Shown: one piece after another, positions 7,304 through 16,669 of the stretch
Numbering within the stretch: the first letter of the stretch is position 1
How the letters are laid out: each line of letters begins with the position of its first letter
Assembly (NCBI GenBank): GCA_002400775.1
Contig: NVRF01000004.1
Span: 19,675 to 53,719 of the forward strand
Length of the DNA: 34,045 nt
Direction of reading: 5' to 3'
Source: Gammaproteobacteria bacterium
GTDB lineage: Bacteria; Pseudomonadota; Gammaproteobacteria; GCA-2400775
Translations under genes and position numbers: made by a program
Notes under the pieces: generated by a model
Told to the model about the DNA's origin: nothing
Databases searched by the model: none
The model's input: the letters and a program-made list of their open reading frames with translations, nothing else

Positions 7304-8427
7304 TGGCTGAAGAGACTGGACAAGAGAAAACTGAACAGGCGACGCCGAAGAAACTTAACGATGCTGCCAAAAAAGGACAAGTTCCTCGCTCGAGAGAACT
7401 CAATACCGTTGCAATGTTAATAGGTGCTGCATGCACCTTAATAGTAATGGGGCCTGATCTTGCCGAAACAATGGCGTCGCTGTTAGCAGGTGGTTGGAGT
7501 ATTCCAAGAGAATATGCCTTTGACACCATCAAGATGACGGAGACCTTATATGACCAGGTAACAAGTGGATTAGTCATGCTTATTCCACTATTTGTGGCAA
7601 TGGTTGTTGTGGCGATTTTGTCTTCTGTGTCAATTGGTGGGATTGGATTTAGTGTCGAATCATTACAATTTAAAGTAGAAAAACTTAGCCTCTTAAAAGG
7701 GATGAAACGCATGTTTGGTGTGCAGGCCCTTATGGAAATGGTTAAGGCGCTAGCGAAAGCATCTTTAGTTGGCTTCGTGTTAATAGCCATGCTATGGGTT
7801 AATTCAACTTGGATAATTAGCCTGTCAAATCAAGATGTCATTTCCGGTTTAGGTGTTGCCATAGATTTTGTTGTATGGGGGTTCCTTTTCCTTTCATGTA
7901 GTTTGATTATCGTCGCCTTAATCGATGTGCCATTTCAGCTGTGGAATAATGCGAAAGAATTGCGCATGACGCTACAAGAAGTAAAAGACGAAAGTAAAGA
8001 TACCTTGGGTAACCCGGAAATCAAGGGTCGTTTACGTCAAATGCAGCTAAATGTGGCGAATCGTCGAATGATGTCAGACGTGCCCGACGCTGACGTTATA
8101 GTGACGAACCCGACACATTTTTCCATAGCGCTACGTTATGACCAGAAAAACATGGGTTCTCCCGTTGTTGTTGCCAAAGGTGCTGACATTATTGCTATGC
8201 ATATCCGCCGTATTGGTGATGCACACAATGTTACTCGAGTCGAAGCACCACCACTTGCGCGGGCCATTTTTTATAGCACTGAAATTGGTCAACCAATTCC
8301 CCGTGGTCTGTATATGGCTGTTGCACAGCTATTAGCCTATGTATATCAGCTGAAGCAAAACCCAAGAAACAAACGCAAAGTTGTCCAGCCAGATTTCCCA
8401 ATCCCCGATGAGCACATACGTGACTAG
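7303..8427 (+). CDS. flhB: Flagellar export switch protein FlhB
   Basis: FlhB is the membrane protein whose self-cleavage changes export from hook to filament substrates. It starts with the conserved EETGQEKTEQATPKKLNDA, has four membrane helices between about residues 30 and 215, and then the cytoplasmic domain. The autocleavage site NPTH is intact at residues 269-272 (cleavage after Asn269). At 374 residues it is of normal length. The ATG overlaps the fliR stop. A separate homologue of only the post-cleavage part is encoded at 23655-23954. Confidence 0.97.
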   Translation: MAEETGQEKTEQATPKKLNDAAKKGQVPRSRELNTVAMLIGAACTLIVMGPDLAETMASLLAGGWSIPREYAFDTIKMTETLYDQVTSGLVMLIPLFVAMVVVAILSSVSIGGIGFSVESLQFKVEKLSLLKGMKRMFGVQALMEMVKALAKASLVGFVLIAMLWVNSTWIISLSNQDVISGLGVAIDFVVWGFLFLSCSLIIVALIDVPFQLWNNAKELRMTLQEVKDESKDTLGNPEIKGRLRQMQLNVANRRMMSDVPDADVIVTNPTHFSIALRYDQKNMGSPVVVAKGADIIAMHIRRIGDAHNVTRVEAPPLARAIFYSTEIGQPIPRGLYMAVAQLLAYVYQLKQNPRNKRKVVQPDFPIPDEHIRD

Positions 8428-8454
8428 ATCGGCGATTATATATGAGAGTAAAGA

Positions 8455-10554
8455 ATGATTATTAATCAACAAGCCAGTAATTTTATATCCGCAGGATCAT
8501 TTAATCGCGCCGGCGTCGGTGCACTTATTATTTTAATATCGATGTTGGCAATGATTATATTGCCGATGCCGCCACTAATTCTTGATCTATTGTTTACTTT
8601 CAATATTTCGTTTGGAATAGTGATTCTGCTTTCCAGTGTTTACACCAAGAGACCGCTCGACTTTACTGTCTTCCCAACCATTATTCTTATGGCAACATTG
8701 CTGCGGCTGGCGCTAAATGTTGCATCTACTCGTGTGGTATTACTTGAAGGCCATACGGGTACCGATGCGGCAGGCGAGGTTATTAAGGCTTTTGGCGACT
8801 TTGTTGTTGGTGGTAATTATATTGTTGGTATTGTTGTCTTTGCCATTTTGGTGATCATAAATTTCATTGTGGTGACAAAGGGAGCAGGGCGTATTTCTGA
8901 GGTTAGCGCACGTTTTACGCTTGATTCGATGCCTGGTAAGCAAATGGCTATTGACGCCGACCTTAACGCTGGGGTTATCGACCAGGATGAAGCTAAGGAA
9001 CGCCGTGAAAGTATCGTGCAGGAAGCGGATTTTTACGGCTCAATGGATGGTGCCAGTAAGTTTGTTCGCGGTGATGCGATTGCGGGTATTTTAATATTAT
9101 TTATTAATATTATCGGTGGACTTTTGATTGGTGTCATTCAACATGATCTTACTGTGGCCGATGCTGCGCATAACTACACATTGCTGACTATTGGTGATGG
9201 TCTGGTAGCTCAGATTCCTGCGTTAATATTGTCGATTGCTGCTGCAATTACTGTTACTCGTGTTTCTTCGGTATCGGAAAGCATGGGTGATCAGGTGATG
9301 GGGCAGTTATTTGAATCACCTAAACCTTTGGGAATTACCGCGGCTGTGCTTGGTATTATGGGCGTAATTCCTGGCATGCCAAATATTGTTTTTTTATTAA
9401 TGGCTGCGGCGGCTGGCTATGGTGCTTATCAAATCTCTTTGCGTGCATCTCGTCCGCAGGTGGTAGAGGAGGATGAAGTACCTGTGCCGGTTGATAACAG
9501 TACTCAGGAAATCGGCTGGAAAGATGTCGTGCCGGTGGACTCGCTGGGCCTGGAGGTGGGTTACCGATTGATTCCATTAGTGGACAAGAATCAGGGTGGA
9601 CAATTGCTATCGCGCATTAGAGGTATTCGCAAGAAGTTGACACAAGATCTTGGTTTTTTAATTCCGCCCATACATATTCGTGACAATCTTGATCTTACTC
9701 CCAATGTCTACCGCATTAGCTTGCTGGGCGTTATCTTAGCCGAAGCTGAGATCCACCCGGATAAAGATCTTGCCATTAATCCAGGTCAGGTTTTTGGAAC
9801 ATTGAATGGAATTCCGACCAAGGATCCGGCCTTTGGTCTTGACGCCGTATGGATAGAAGCACGTCAACGTGATGAAGCACAGACCATGGGTTACACCGTG
9901 GTCGATGCCAGTACGGTAGTTGCCACTCATATTACTCAATTGATTCAATCTCATGCAGACGAATTGCTGGGGCGGGATGAGGTACAGCAACTACTCGATA
10001 CCCTGGAGCGATCGGCACCTAAATTAGTTGATGAATTAATCCCCGATATTATTCCGATTGGTGTTGTTTCTCGGGTCTTAAAGAATTTACTACAGGAAGG
10101 CGTGGTAATACGTGATGTTAGGACTATCGTCGAAACCTTGGCGGAAAACGGCACGAAGAGTCAAGACCCTGCCGTTTTAACGGCAATGGTCCGTATCGCA
10201 CTGGGTCGTTCTATTGTCCAGAGTATCTGCGGAATTAGTCAGGAGCTGGAAGTTATTACATTAGACTCCGCTCTGGAACAGATATTGCAAAACTCTATGA
10301 AAGGGCTGGATCAATCCGGTGCAGCACTTGAACCAGGGCTTGCGGACAGAATGCATCAAACTTTAATTTCTATGGCTCAACGTCAGGAAGCGGCTGGCAA
10401 TGCAGCGGTTTTATTGGTTTCCGCTACGATTAGAAATTTGATTTCTCGTTTTGTGAAGTATTCGATTCCTAATTTGAAAGTGCTCTCTTATAACGAAGTA
10501 CCAGATAACAAGAAAATTAAGATTATTGCGACCGCTGGCGCGAACGCCTTGTAG
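8455..10554 (+). CDS. flhA: Flagellar export protein FlhA
   Basis: FlhA is the largest export-apparatus component. It forms a nonameric ring that binds chaperone-substrate complexes and takes part in proton-driven export. About eight membrane helices occupy residues 20-325. The FHIPEP-family signature lies at residues 146-175 (SARFTLDSMPGKQMAIDADL within it). A short linker is followed by the cytoplasmic domain with its HIRDNLDL and HPDKDLAINPG segments. Length 699 is typical. GAGAG precedes the ATG, 27 bp after flhB, so it is probably in the same transcript. Confidence 0.97.
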   Translation: MIINQQASNFISAGSFNRAGVGALIILISMLAMIILPMPPLILDLLFTFNISFGIVILLSSVYTKRPLDFTVFPTIILMATLLRLALNVASTRVVLLEGHTGTDAAGEVIKAFGDFVVGGNYIVGIVVFAILVIINFIVVTKGAGRISEVSARFTLDSMPGKQMAIDADLNAGVIDQDEAKERRESIVQEADFYGSMDGASKFVRGDAIAGILILFINIIGGLLIGVIQHDLTVADAAHNYTLLTIGDGLVAQIPALILSIAAAITVTRVSSVSESMGDQVMGQLFESPKPLGITAAVLGIMGVIPGMPNIVFLLMAAAAGYGAYQISLRASRPQVVEEDEVPVPVDNSTQEIGWKDVVPVDSLGLEVGYRLIPLVDKNQGGQLLSRIRGIRKKLTQDLGFLIPPIHIRDNLDLTPNVYRISLLGVILAEAEIHPDKDLAINPGQVFGTLNGIPTKDPAFGLDAVWIEARQRDEAQTMGYTVVDASTVVATHITQLIQSHADELLGRDEVQQLLDTLERSAPKLVDELIPDIIPIGVVSRVLKNLLQEGVVIRDVRTIVETLAENGTKSQDPAVLTAMVRIALGRSIVQSICGISQELEVITLDSALEQILQNSMKGLDQSGAALEPGLADRMHQTLISMAQRQEAAGNAAVLLVSATIRNLISRFVKYSIPNLKVLSYNEVPDNKKIKIIATAGANAL

Positions 10555-10572
10555 CTACCAGGATAATTGTTA

Positions 10573-11841
10573 ATGAAGGTAAAACGTTTTTTTGCTGTAG
10601 ATACACGAATTGCCATGCGCGAAGTGCGTGAAGCGTTTGGTTCAGATGCAGTGATACTAGCCAATCGAGAAGTTGATGGCGGTGTTGAATTGATCGCCGC
10701 AATTGATTACGACGCGAATGTCTTGTCAGAATCAGTTAATCAAGCAGAGAAGAAAGCTGAGCAAAATCCAGTTAGTTCATTCTCTGAGCATCGCGCGAGA
10801 AAATCTGTTGCTGCCAGGGAAAAAGCACCTGAACCAGAGCAGATTCAAGCTAAACAAACCAGCGCATCGATTAAAAAACCACAAACAATGAGCTGGCTTC
10901 AAGAGCCTGCTCTGGAACGTATGCAAGAAGAACTGTCTTCTCTACGTCATGTTGTTGAAGATCAGCTGTCGGGTTTGGCATGGGGTGATTTTGAGAGACG
11001 CCATCCTCAGCGTACTGAATTACTTAAACGTCTAATGAGCCTGGGTTTAAACGCGAGCATTTGTCAGCTCATTAGTAATAGCGTTGATGACAGCAATGAC
11101 ATTGAGCATAACTGGCGCCAGGCATTAGCACAGCTTGCATCACAAATTAATATTTCAGGCGAAGATGTGCTTGGTAACGGCGGTGTTATTGCCATGGTTG
11201 GTCCTACCGGTGTAGGTAAGACAACGACTATAGCAAAATTGGCGGCGCGTTATGTCTTGCGGCATGGCCCAAAAAGTGTGGCTCTTGTCACTACCGATAA
11301 CTATCGTATTGGCGCCTACGAACAATTACGAATTTATAGCAGAATTTTAGATGTGCCACTGCATCTTGTTAATCAAGGCGACAAACTTGAATACGTGCTC
11401 GACAAATTGATCGATAAAAAACTTGTATTGATTGATACCGCTGGCGTAAGTCCACGTGATGTCGAGCTAAAACAGCGAATCCAGCCACTTATGAGTAATA
11501 GAGAGCTGTTTGATACGTATCTTGTGTTGTCAGCAAATTCTCAATTTTCAAGCATGAGTAAATCCATTGAAGCATTTTCTGAGCTTAAGCCCGATGCCTG
11601 CGTCGTAACCAAAACTGATGAGGCGGAAAATTTGGGTGCTACTTTAGGTTCCTTAATACATTCCGGTTTGCCACTAGCATACGTTTGCAATGGGCAACGC
11701 GTTCCTGAAGACCTACATCTTGCACGACCACATAGTCTTGTTAGTGATGCAGTAGCACTTACTCAAGATAACAACCAAACATTTGACTGGGAAGCACTAG
11801 CTATCGTGCTCGGAGGAAGTTCAGCTAATGCTTACAACTAG
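10573..11841 (+). CDS. flhF: SRP-type GTPase FlhF, flagellar polar-placement factor
   Basis: FlhF marks the pole for flagellum assembly. The N-terminus (MKVKRFFAVDTRIAMREVRE) is the conserved B-domain start. A variable Lys/Gln/Glu-rich linker leads to the NG GTPase domain with P-loop GPTGVGKTTT from residue 210, then TTDNYRIGAYEQLRIYS, DTAGVSPRD and TKTDEAENLGA, matching SRP54/FtsY motifs. A TTG at 10567 would add two residues, but the ATG at 10573 has better spacing from AGGA. It gives 422 residues. The end overlaps fleN by 14 bases. FlhF-FleN pairing is characteristic of polar flagellates. Confidence 0.95.
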   Translation: MKVKRFFAVDTRIAMREVREAFGSDAVILANREVDGGVELIAAIDYDANVLSESVNQAEKKAEQNPVSSFSEHRARKSVAAREKAPEPEQIQAKQTSASIKKPQTMSWLQEPALERMQEELSSLRHVVEDQLSGLAWGDFERRHPQRTELLKRLMSLGLNASICQLISNSVDDSNDIEHNWRQALAQLASQINISGEDVLGNGGVIAMVGPTGVGKTTTIAKLAARYVLRHGPKSVALVTTDNYRIGAYEQLRIYSRILDVPLHLVNQGDKLEYVLDKLIDKKLVLIDTAGVSPRDVELKQRIQPLMSNRELFDTYLVLSANSQFSSMSKSIEAFSELKPDACVVTKTDEAENLGATLGSLIHSGLPLAYVCNGQRVPEDLHLARPHSLVSDAVALTQDNNQTFDWEALAIVLGGSSANAYN

Positions 11842-12712
11842 CTCACCTTACGATCAGGCTCACGGTTTGAGACAAATACGTCCAAGTGGCCCGGTGCGTG
11901 TTATCACGATTACGGGTGGCAAAGGGGGTGTTGGTAAAACCAATATTTCAATTAATCTTGGTGTCACCATGGCCAGCCAGGGTAAAAATGTTTTGTTACT
12001 CGATGCTGATCTTGGCCTGGCAAATGTTGATGTATTGCTTGGTCTTCATCCTAAAAAGAACTTATCTCATGTTATTAGAGGTGAGTGTGATCTTGAAGAT
12101 ATTATTGTTACCGCACAAGGAGGTTTGAAAATCGTGCCGGGTGCATCGGGTATTCAAGCGATGGCCGATTTAACAGCGGCTCAACGTGGCGGTTTGGTTA
12201 ATGCGTTCAGCGAACTCAATACGAACCTTGATGTGATGTTGATAGACACTGCGGCAGGGATATCGGAGTCAGTCCTGAGTTTTGCTCGTGCAGCGCAAGA
12301 GGTTGTGATTGTTGTATGTGATGAACCTGCATCAATGACAGATGCCTACGCCATGATTAAGACCTTAAGTTGTGAATACGGTGTCCATCGTTTTCGTATT
12401 GTTGCCAACATGGTGGCAGGTGTAAGAGAAGGCCAGGAACTCTATAAAAAGCTGTCAGTAGTGACCAACCGCTTTCTGGATGTAGCACTCGATTTTATGG
12501 GTGCTGTTCCCTATGACGAATATTTGCGTAAAGCAATACAAAAACAAAAACCATTGGTAGAAGCGTATCCGAGGAGTAAAGCATCTATGGCATTTAAAAA
12601 TCTTGCTCAAAAGGCCGATAAATGGCCTGTATCCACTGAAGCACGAGGGCATGTGGAGTTTTTTTGGGAACGTTTAATCGGTGATCAATGCGCTCAGGGA
12701 GTTCCGTTATGA
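11828..12712 (+). CDS. fleN: MinD-like ATPase FleN/FlhG, flagellar number regulator
   Basis: FleN (FlhG) limits flagellar number, in known systems by acting on FlhF and on the activator FleQ. A deviant Walker A motif (GGKGGVGKT, residues 30-38) is followed by LLDADLGLANVDVLLGL and VMLIDTAAGIS, standard for MinD/FlhG. The N-terminus contains a short DQAHGLRQI segment resembling the conserved DQAxxLR motif by which FlhG stimulates FlhF GTPase. Length 294 is typical. The start has a strong GGAGGAAG site inside flhF, and the stop overlaps the fliA ATG. Confidence 0.95.
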   Translation: MLTTSSPYDQAHGLRQIRPSGPVRVITITGGKGGVGKTNISINLGVTMASQGKNVLLLDADLGLANVDVLLGLHPKKNLSHVIRGECDLEDIIVTAQGGLKIVPGASGIQAMADLTAAQRGGLVNAFSELNTNLDVMLIDTAAGISESVLSFARAAQEVVIVVCDEPASMTDAYAMIKTLSCEYGVHRFRIVANMVAGVREGQELYKKLSVVTNRFLDVALDFMGAVPYDEYLRKAIQKQKPLVEAYPRSKASMAFKNLAQKADKWPVSTEARGHVEFFWERLIGDQCAQGVPL

Positions 12713-13446
12713 ATGGTGCGGCAATGTATGCGTCTGTGCAGCCAAACGGCACAGAACAGAATGACGTTATCGCGCGGCATGCGCCCTTGGTTAAGAGAAT
12801 TGCTTATCACTTGATGAGTCGCTTGCCGGCAAGCGTGCAAGTAGATGATCTCATTCAGGCCGGGATGATCGGTTTGTTAGAAGCGGCGCGAAATTATGAT
12901 GCGAGCCAGGGCGCGAGCTTTGAAACGTATGCGGGTATTCGTGTTCGTGGTGCGATGCTGGACGAAATTCGCAAAGGCGACTGGGTGCCTCGTTCTGTGC
13001 ATCGCAAAGCCAGACAAATGGCAGAAGCGGTACGTGCAATTGAACATAAAGAAGGTCGTGACGCACGTGACCACGAGGTTGCCGAGGCGATGGAGCTTAA
13101 CCTCAACGATTACTACAAAGTATTGCAAGACGTTAGTGGACATCGTGTACTCAGTTTTGAAGATGTTGGCGTTGACGAGGATGCTATGCCTACTTTGACA
13201 GCAGATCCGTCAACAAACCCTGATGAAGGCTTGTTGAGAGAGGATTTTAAACGCTGTTTGGCAGAAGGGATTTCCGGTCTACCCGAGAGAGAACGACTGG
13301 TATTAACCCTTTATTATGACGAAGAGCTTAACCTTCGGGAGATTGGTGCCGTTATTGGAGTAAGTGAATCGCGAGTTAGTCAGATTCACAGCCAGGCATT
13401 GATCAGGCTTAAGGCACGAATGGCAAATTGGTTAGGCAAGGATTGA
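12709..13446 (+). CDS. fliA: Flagellar sigma factor FliA (sigma-28)
   Basis: FliA directs transcription of late flagellar and chemotaxis genes. Region 2 (LVKRIAYHLMSRLPASVQVD, then DLIQAGMIGLLEAARNYD), region 3 and region 4 (LPERERLVLTLYYDEELNLR followed by the helix-turn-helix ESRVSQIHSQALIRLK) are all intact. Translation starts at ATG 12709, overlapping the fleN stop as ATGA. A farther upstream ATG at 12688 lies inside fleN and is less likely. The product is 245 residues. The usual partner anti-sigma FlgM is not in the window. Confidence 0.96.
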   Translation: MNGAAMYASVQPNGTEQNDVIARHAPLVKRIAYHLMSRLPASVQVDDLIQAGMIGLLEAARNYDASQGASFETYAGIRVRGAMLDEIRKGDWVPRSVHRKARQMAEAVRAIEHKEGRDARDHEVAEAMELNLNDYYKVLQDVSGHRVLSFEDVGVDEDAMPTLTADPSTNPDEGLLREDFKRCLAEGISGLPERERLVLTLYYDEELNLREIGAVIGVSESRVSQIHSQALIRLKARMANWLGKD

Positions 13447-13490
13447 AGTCTTGTTTCTAGCAGAAAAAAGAATAGTTTGGAGGTTAATCA

Positions 13491-13880
13491 ATGGATAAAA
13501 ATATGAAAATCTTGATTGTGGATGATTTTTCCACAATGCGTCGAATAATCAAGAACCTATTACGTGATTTGGGATTTAACAATACTACTGAGGCAGATGA
13601 CGGTCAGACCGGGTTGCCAATTTTACAGGCAGGTGGCATCGATTTTTTGGTTACTGACTGGAATATGCCCGGTATGCAAGGAATAGACCTGTTAAAAGCA
13701 GTGCGAGCCGACCCCAAATTGGCAAGTACGCCGGTGTTGATGGTTACCGCTGAGCAAAAACGCGAACAGATCATTGAAGCTGCCCAGGCAGGTGTGAATG
13801 GCTATATTGTCAAGCCATTTACTGCAGCGACTTTGAAGGAAAAGATCGACAAGATTTTTGAACGTATCGAAGCCGCTTAA
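13491..13880 (+). CDS. cheY: Chemotaxis response regulator CheY
   Basis: CheY is the diffusible receiver that binds FliM/FliN when phosphorylated by CheA. It has the acidic pocket [12 protein letters not shown], the phosphoacceptor Asp at residue 56 ([11 protein letters not shown]), the Thr in [11 protein letters not shown] and the Lys of VKPFTA. Length 129 and lack of an output domain fit CheY. A strong GGAGG lies 7 bases before the ATG. It starts the chemotaxis block 44 bp after fliA; I saw no convincing promoter in that gap. Confidence 0.97.
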   Translation: MDKNMKILIVDDFSTMRRIIKNLLRDLGFNNTTEADDGQTGLPILQAGGIDFLVTDWNMPGMQGIDLLKAVRADPKLASTPVLMVTAEQKREQIIEAAQAGVNGYIVKPFTAATLKEKIDKIFERIEAA

Positions 13881-13905
13881 ACAGCTAAGAATGCAGGGGA
13901 GCACA

Positions 13906-14661
13906 ATGCAAAATCATGCTATAGAAGAAGATATACGTTTGTTAAAGGCACGTGAACTTGTTCACTTTCTTGAGCAGTCTGATGAAGAATCAGCGATCAG
14001 GATTATTGACGACATAACTAATGTGCGTAATACCGATTTATTTAATTCAATTGGGCGCTTGACTCGTGACCTTCATAGTGCCTTGTCTGGTGTTGGTGAT
14101 GGTGATGGTTCAAATGCTTCACAACTGACAGAATTCGACATTCCTGACGCCAAGGAACGACTTAATTATGTCGTTACCATGACACAGCAAGCGGCAGATA
14201 AGACACTTACTGCAATTGAAGAAATGTTGCCACGTTGTGACCAGTTACACGATCGTTCGGTTCGCTTGACCTCAATATGGAATCGCTATGCTTCGGGTGA
14301 TATGCCTGAAGATGAATTTCATTCTATGTCGGATGTTATTAGAACGTTCCTGAATAAGTCTGAGATTGACTCTGGTGAGATGCGCGTGCAGTTAAAAGAA
14401 GTGCTGATAGCGCAAGAGTATCAAGATATCACCAGTCAGGTGATCGGTCGTGTTATTCGGCTGGTAGATGATGTTGAAAATAGTTTAATGAAGGTTTTAC
14501 GCTTGTCTGGTATGAGTGGCGAAGAAAGTGCTGATAAGTCAGCATCCGGAAAGCGCACTGAAGATAATTTAGAAGGGCCACAAATACCTGGGCATAAGTC
14601 TTCGACGGCAGTGTCCGGTCAAGATGAAGTTGACGATTTGTTATCTAGCCTTGGTTTTTAG
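13906..14661 (+). CDS. cheZ: CheY-phosphate phosphatase CheZ
   Basis: CheZ ends the signal by dephosphorylating CheY. The long helical hairpin contains AQEYQDITSQVIGRVIRL, where Asp174 and Gln178 align with the catalytic Asp143/Gln147 of E. coli CheZ. The C-terminus DEVDDLLSSLGF is the conserved CheY-docking helix. The frame is open to 13858 inside cheY, but ATG 13906 has the ribosome site AGGGGAG at correct spacing, giving 251 residues. CheZ is typical of beta/gammaproteobacteria with this cluster layout. Confidence 0.96.
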   Translation: MQNHAIEEDIRLLKARELVHFLEQSDEESAIRIIDDITNVRNTDLFNSIGRLTRDLHSALSGVGDGDGSNASQLTEFDIPDAKERLNYVVTMTQQAADKTLTAIEEMLPRCDQLHDRSVRLTSIWNRYASGDMPEDEFHSMSDVIRTFLNKSEIDSGEMRVQLKEVLIAQEYQDITSQVIGRVIRLVDDVENSLMKVLRLSGMSGEESADKSASGKRTEDNLEGPQIPGHKSSTAVSGQDEVDDLLSSLGF

Positions 14662-14674
14662 GGGTGATTGAATA

Positions 14675-16666
14675 ATGTCTTACGATTTAAATGATGAAAT
14701 CTTACAAGATTTCCTGGTCGAAGCAGACGAGTTAATGGAACTGCTTGCTGAGCAGTTGGTTGATCTTGAAAGAACACCCGAAGACTCCGAGCTATTGGCA
14801 GCAATCTTTCGTGCCTTTCATACGGTAAAAGGTGGAGCCGGGTTTTTAGCTATAGCGCCATTAGTTGATGTCTGTCATCGCGCCGAAGATGTTTTTAATG
14901 TTTTGCGCCAAGGTGATCGAATCGCTGATACGCATCTTATGGATGTCATTCTTCAGGTGATGGATTCGGTCAATGCGATGTTTGATACCGTGCGCACGGG
15001 TGAAGAACCTGAGCCTACCGATCCTTCCATACTAAGGGCGCTGGAAATGCTGGCTAAACCAGCCACTGCTGAGCCAGTAGCTGTTGTTCCAGCGTCGGTA
15101 AAAGCACAGGCAGTGGAGCCGGTTACCGAGCTTGCTGCTACTGAAAGTGACGATATTACTGATGCTGAATTTGAGGCGATGCTTGATCAATTACATGGTC
15201 AAGGTGAATCTGACACGGTTTCAAGTGATGACGTTACTGCATCAATGGCAAGCAACAGCGATATAATCTCCGAAGATGAATTTGAAAGTATGCTCGATGA
15301 CCTTTATGGTCAAGGGCCCATCGGCGTCGGTGGTGCAGCTTCAGTTGCAGCAGATAAAGCTACGATAACACCTGAGAAAATGGAGCAAACAGCAGTGCCG
15401 GTAGAACAAAAATCAGTTGTTCCGGTCATAGCAGAAGCGCCTGTTCAAAGCGAAACCAAAGCGAAACCAAAGCCAAAGCCGCCGACACCTAAAACCGACA
15501 GTGTGGTGCGTGTTAATACCGAGCGCCTTGACGAAATCATGAACATGGTGGGTGAGTTGGTCTTGGTAAGAAACCGCTTGCAGACTTTGCATCTTGAAAT
15601 AGAACACGAACGTATGGCCAAGGCGGTCAGTGACCTTGATTTGGTTACTTCTGATCTACAGGCAGCCGTAATGAAAACCCGTATGCAACCGATAAAAAAG
15701 GTATTCGGTCGCTTTCCTCGCGTTGTGCGTGACCTGGCTCGGAGTTTAAATAAGGATATTGAATTAGAGTTAGTGGGTGAAGATACTGATATGGATAAAA
15801 ACATGGTTGAAGCGCTGGCTGATCCCTTGGTCCATTTAGTACGAAATTCCGTCGACCATGGTGTGGAAATTCCTTCTGTGCGTGAAGCAGCTGGTAAACC
15901 ACGTCAAGGTAAGGTATTGCTTTCTGCTGCACAACAGGGGGATCATATTTTATTAACTATCGAAGATGATGGTGCGGGTATGGATGCTGACGTATTACGC
16001 AATATAGCTGTTAAGAAGGGCTTGATGGATCAGGAGTCGGCCGCGCGTCTTGATGATCGCTCCTGTTATAACTTGATTTTTATGGCTGGTTTCTCGACAA
16101 AAGAAACAATTTCTGATGTGTCAGGTCGTGGCGTCGGCATGGATGTTGTGAATACTCGTATTACCCAGTTGGGTGGATCAATAACAATTGATTCAGAGCT
16201 GGGTAGAGGCACCATCATGCGGCTTAAATTGCCATTGACATTGGCAATTTTACCCACCCTTATGATTGTGTTGAAGGATCAAACCTTTGCACTGCCGCTG
16301 ACTGCCGTGGTTGAGATTTTTCATGTGGATGTTGAAAAAATCAGTGTGGTAGACGGCAATCCGGTTATTGTCATTCGTAATCAATCTTTACCATTGCTTT
16401 ATATTGGTAAATGGCTCGTAAATAATTATGACGAAGATGAGTCCAACTTAAAAATGGCGCATGTGGTTGTTGTTAATGTTGGTTCACAACAACTCGGTTT
16501 TGTCGTAGATCAACTGGTCGGACAAGAAGAAGTTGTGATTAAGCCACTGGGTGCTTTTTTACGCGGCACAAAAGGCTTGTCAGGAGCAACGATTACCGGT
16601 AACGGTCAAATTGCACTCATTCTAGATGTGCCAGGTTTGGTCACGCAATACCAAAACGTCGCTTAG
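14675..16666 (+). CDS. cheA: Chemotaxis histidine kinase CheA
   Basis: CheA autophosphorylates and passes phosphate to CheY. The HPt domain has the phosphorylated His49 (FRAFHTVKGGAGFL). The dimerisation helix starts near residue 278 (RVNTERLDEIMNMVGELVLV), the ATPase domain shows NSVDHGVE (391-398), DDGAGMD (431-437) and DVSGRGVGMD (481-490), and the C-terminal CheW-like domain is complete. I do not see a canonical CheY-binding P2 domain in residues 130-275. Instead there is a linker with two copies of a motif, ITDAEFEAMLDQLHGQG (161-177) and ISEDEFESMLDDLYGQG (198-214), then a KPKPKPP stretch. Similar short motifs occur in Pseudomonas-type CheA. Length 663. Confidence 0.97.
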   Translation: MSYDLNDEILQDFLVEADELMELLAEQLVDLERTPEDSELLAAIFRAFHTVKGGAGFLAIAPLVDVCHRAEDVFNVLRQGDRIADTHLMDVILQVMDSVNAMFDTVRTGEEPEPTDPSILRALEMLAKPATAEPVAVVPASVKAQAVEPVTELAATESDDITDAEFEAMLDQLHGQGESDTVSSDDVTASMASNSDIISEDEFESMLDDLYGQGPIGVGGAASVAADKATITPEKMEQTAVPVEQKSVVPVIAEAPVQSETKAKPKPKPPTPKTDSVVRVNTERLDEIMNMVGELVLVRNRLQTLHLEIEHERMAKAVSDLDLVTSDLQAAVMKTRMQPIKKVFGRFPRVVRDLARSLNKDIELELVGEDTDMDKNMVEALADPLVHLVRNSVDHGVEIPSVREAAGKPRQGKVLLSAAQQGDHILLTIEDDGAGMDADVLRNIAVKKGLMDQESAARLDDRSCYNLIFMAGFSTKETISDVSGRGVGMDVVNTRITQLGGSITIDSELGRGTIMRLKLPLTLAILPTLMIVLKDQTFALPLTAVVEIFHVDVEKISVVDGNPVIVIRNQSLPLLYIGKWLVNNYDEDESNLKMAHVVVVNVGSQQLGFVVDQLVGQEEVVIKPLGAFLRGTKGLSGATITGNGQIALILDVPGLVTQYQNVA

Positions 16667-16669
16667 AGA

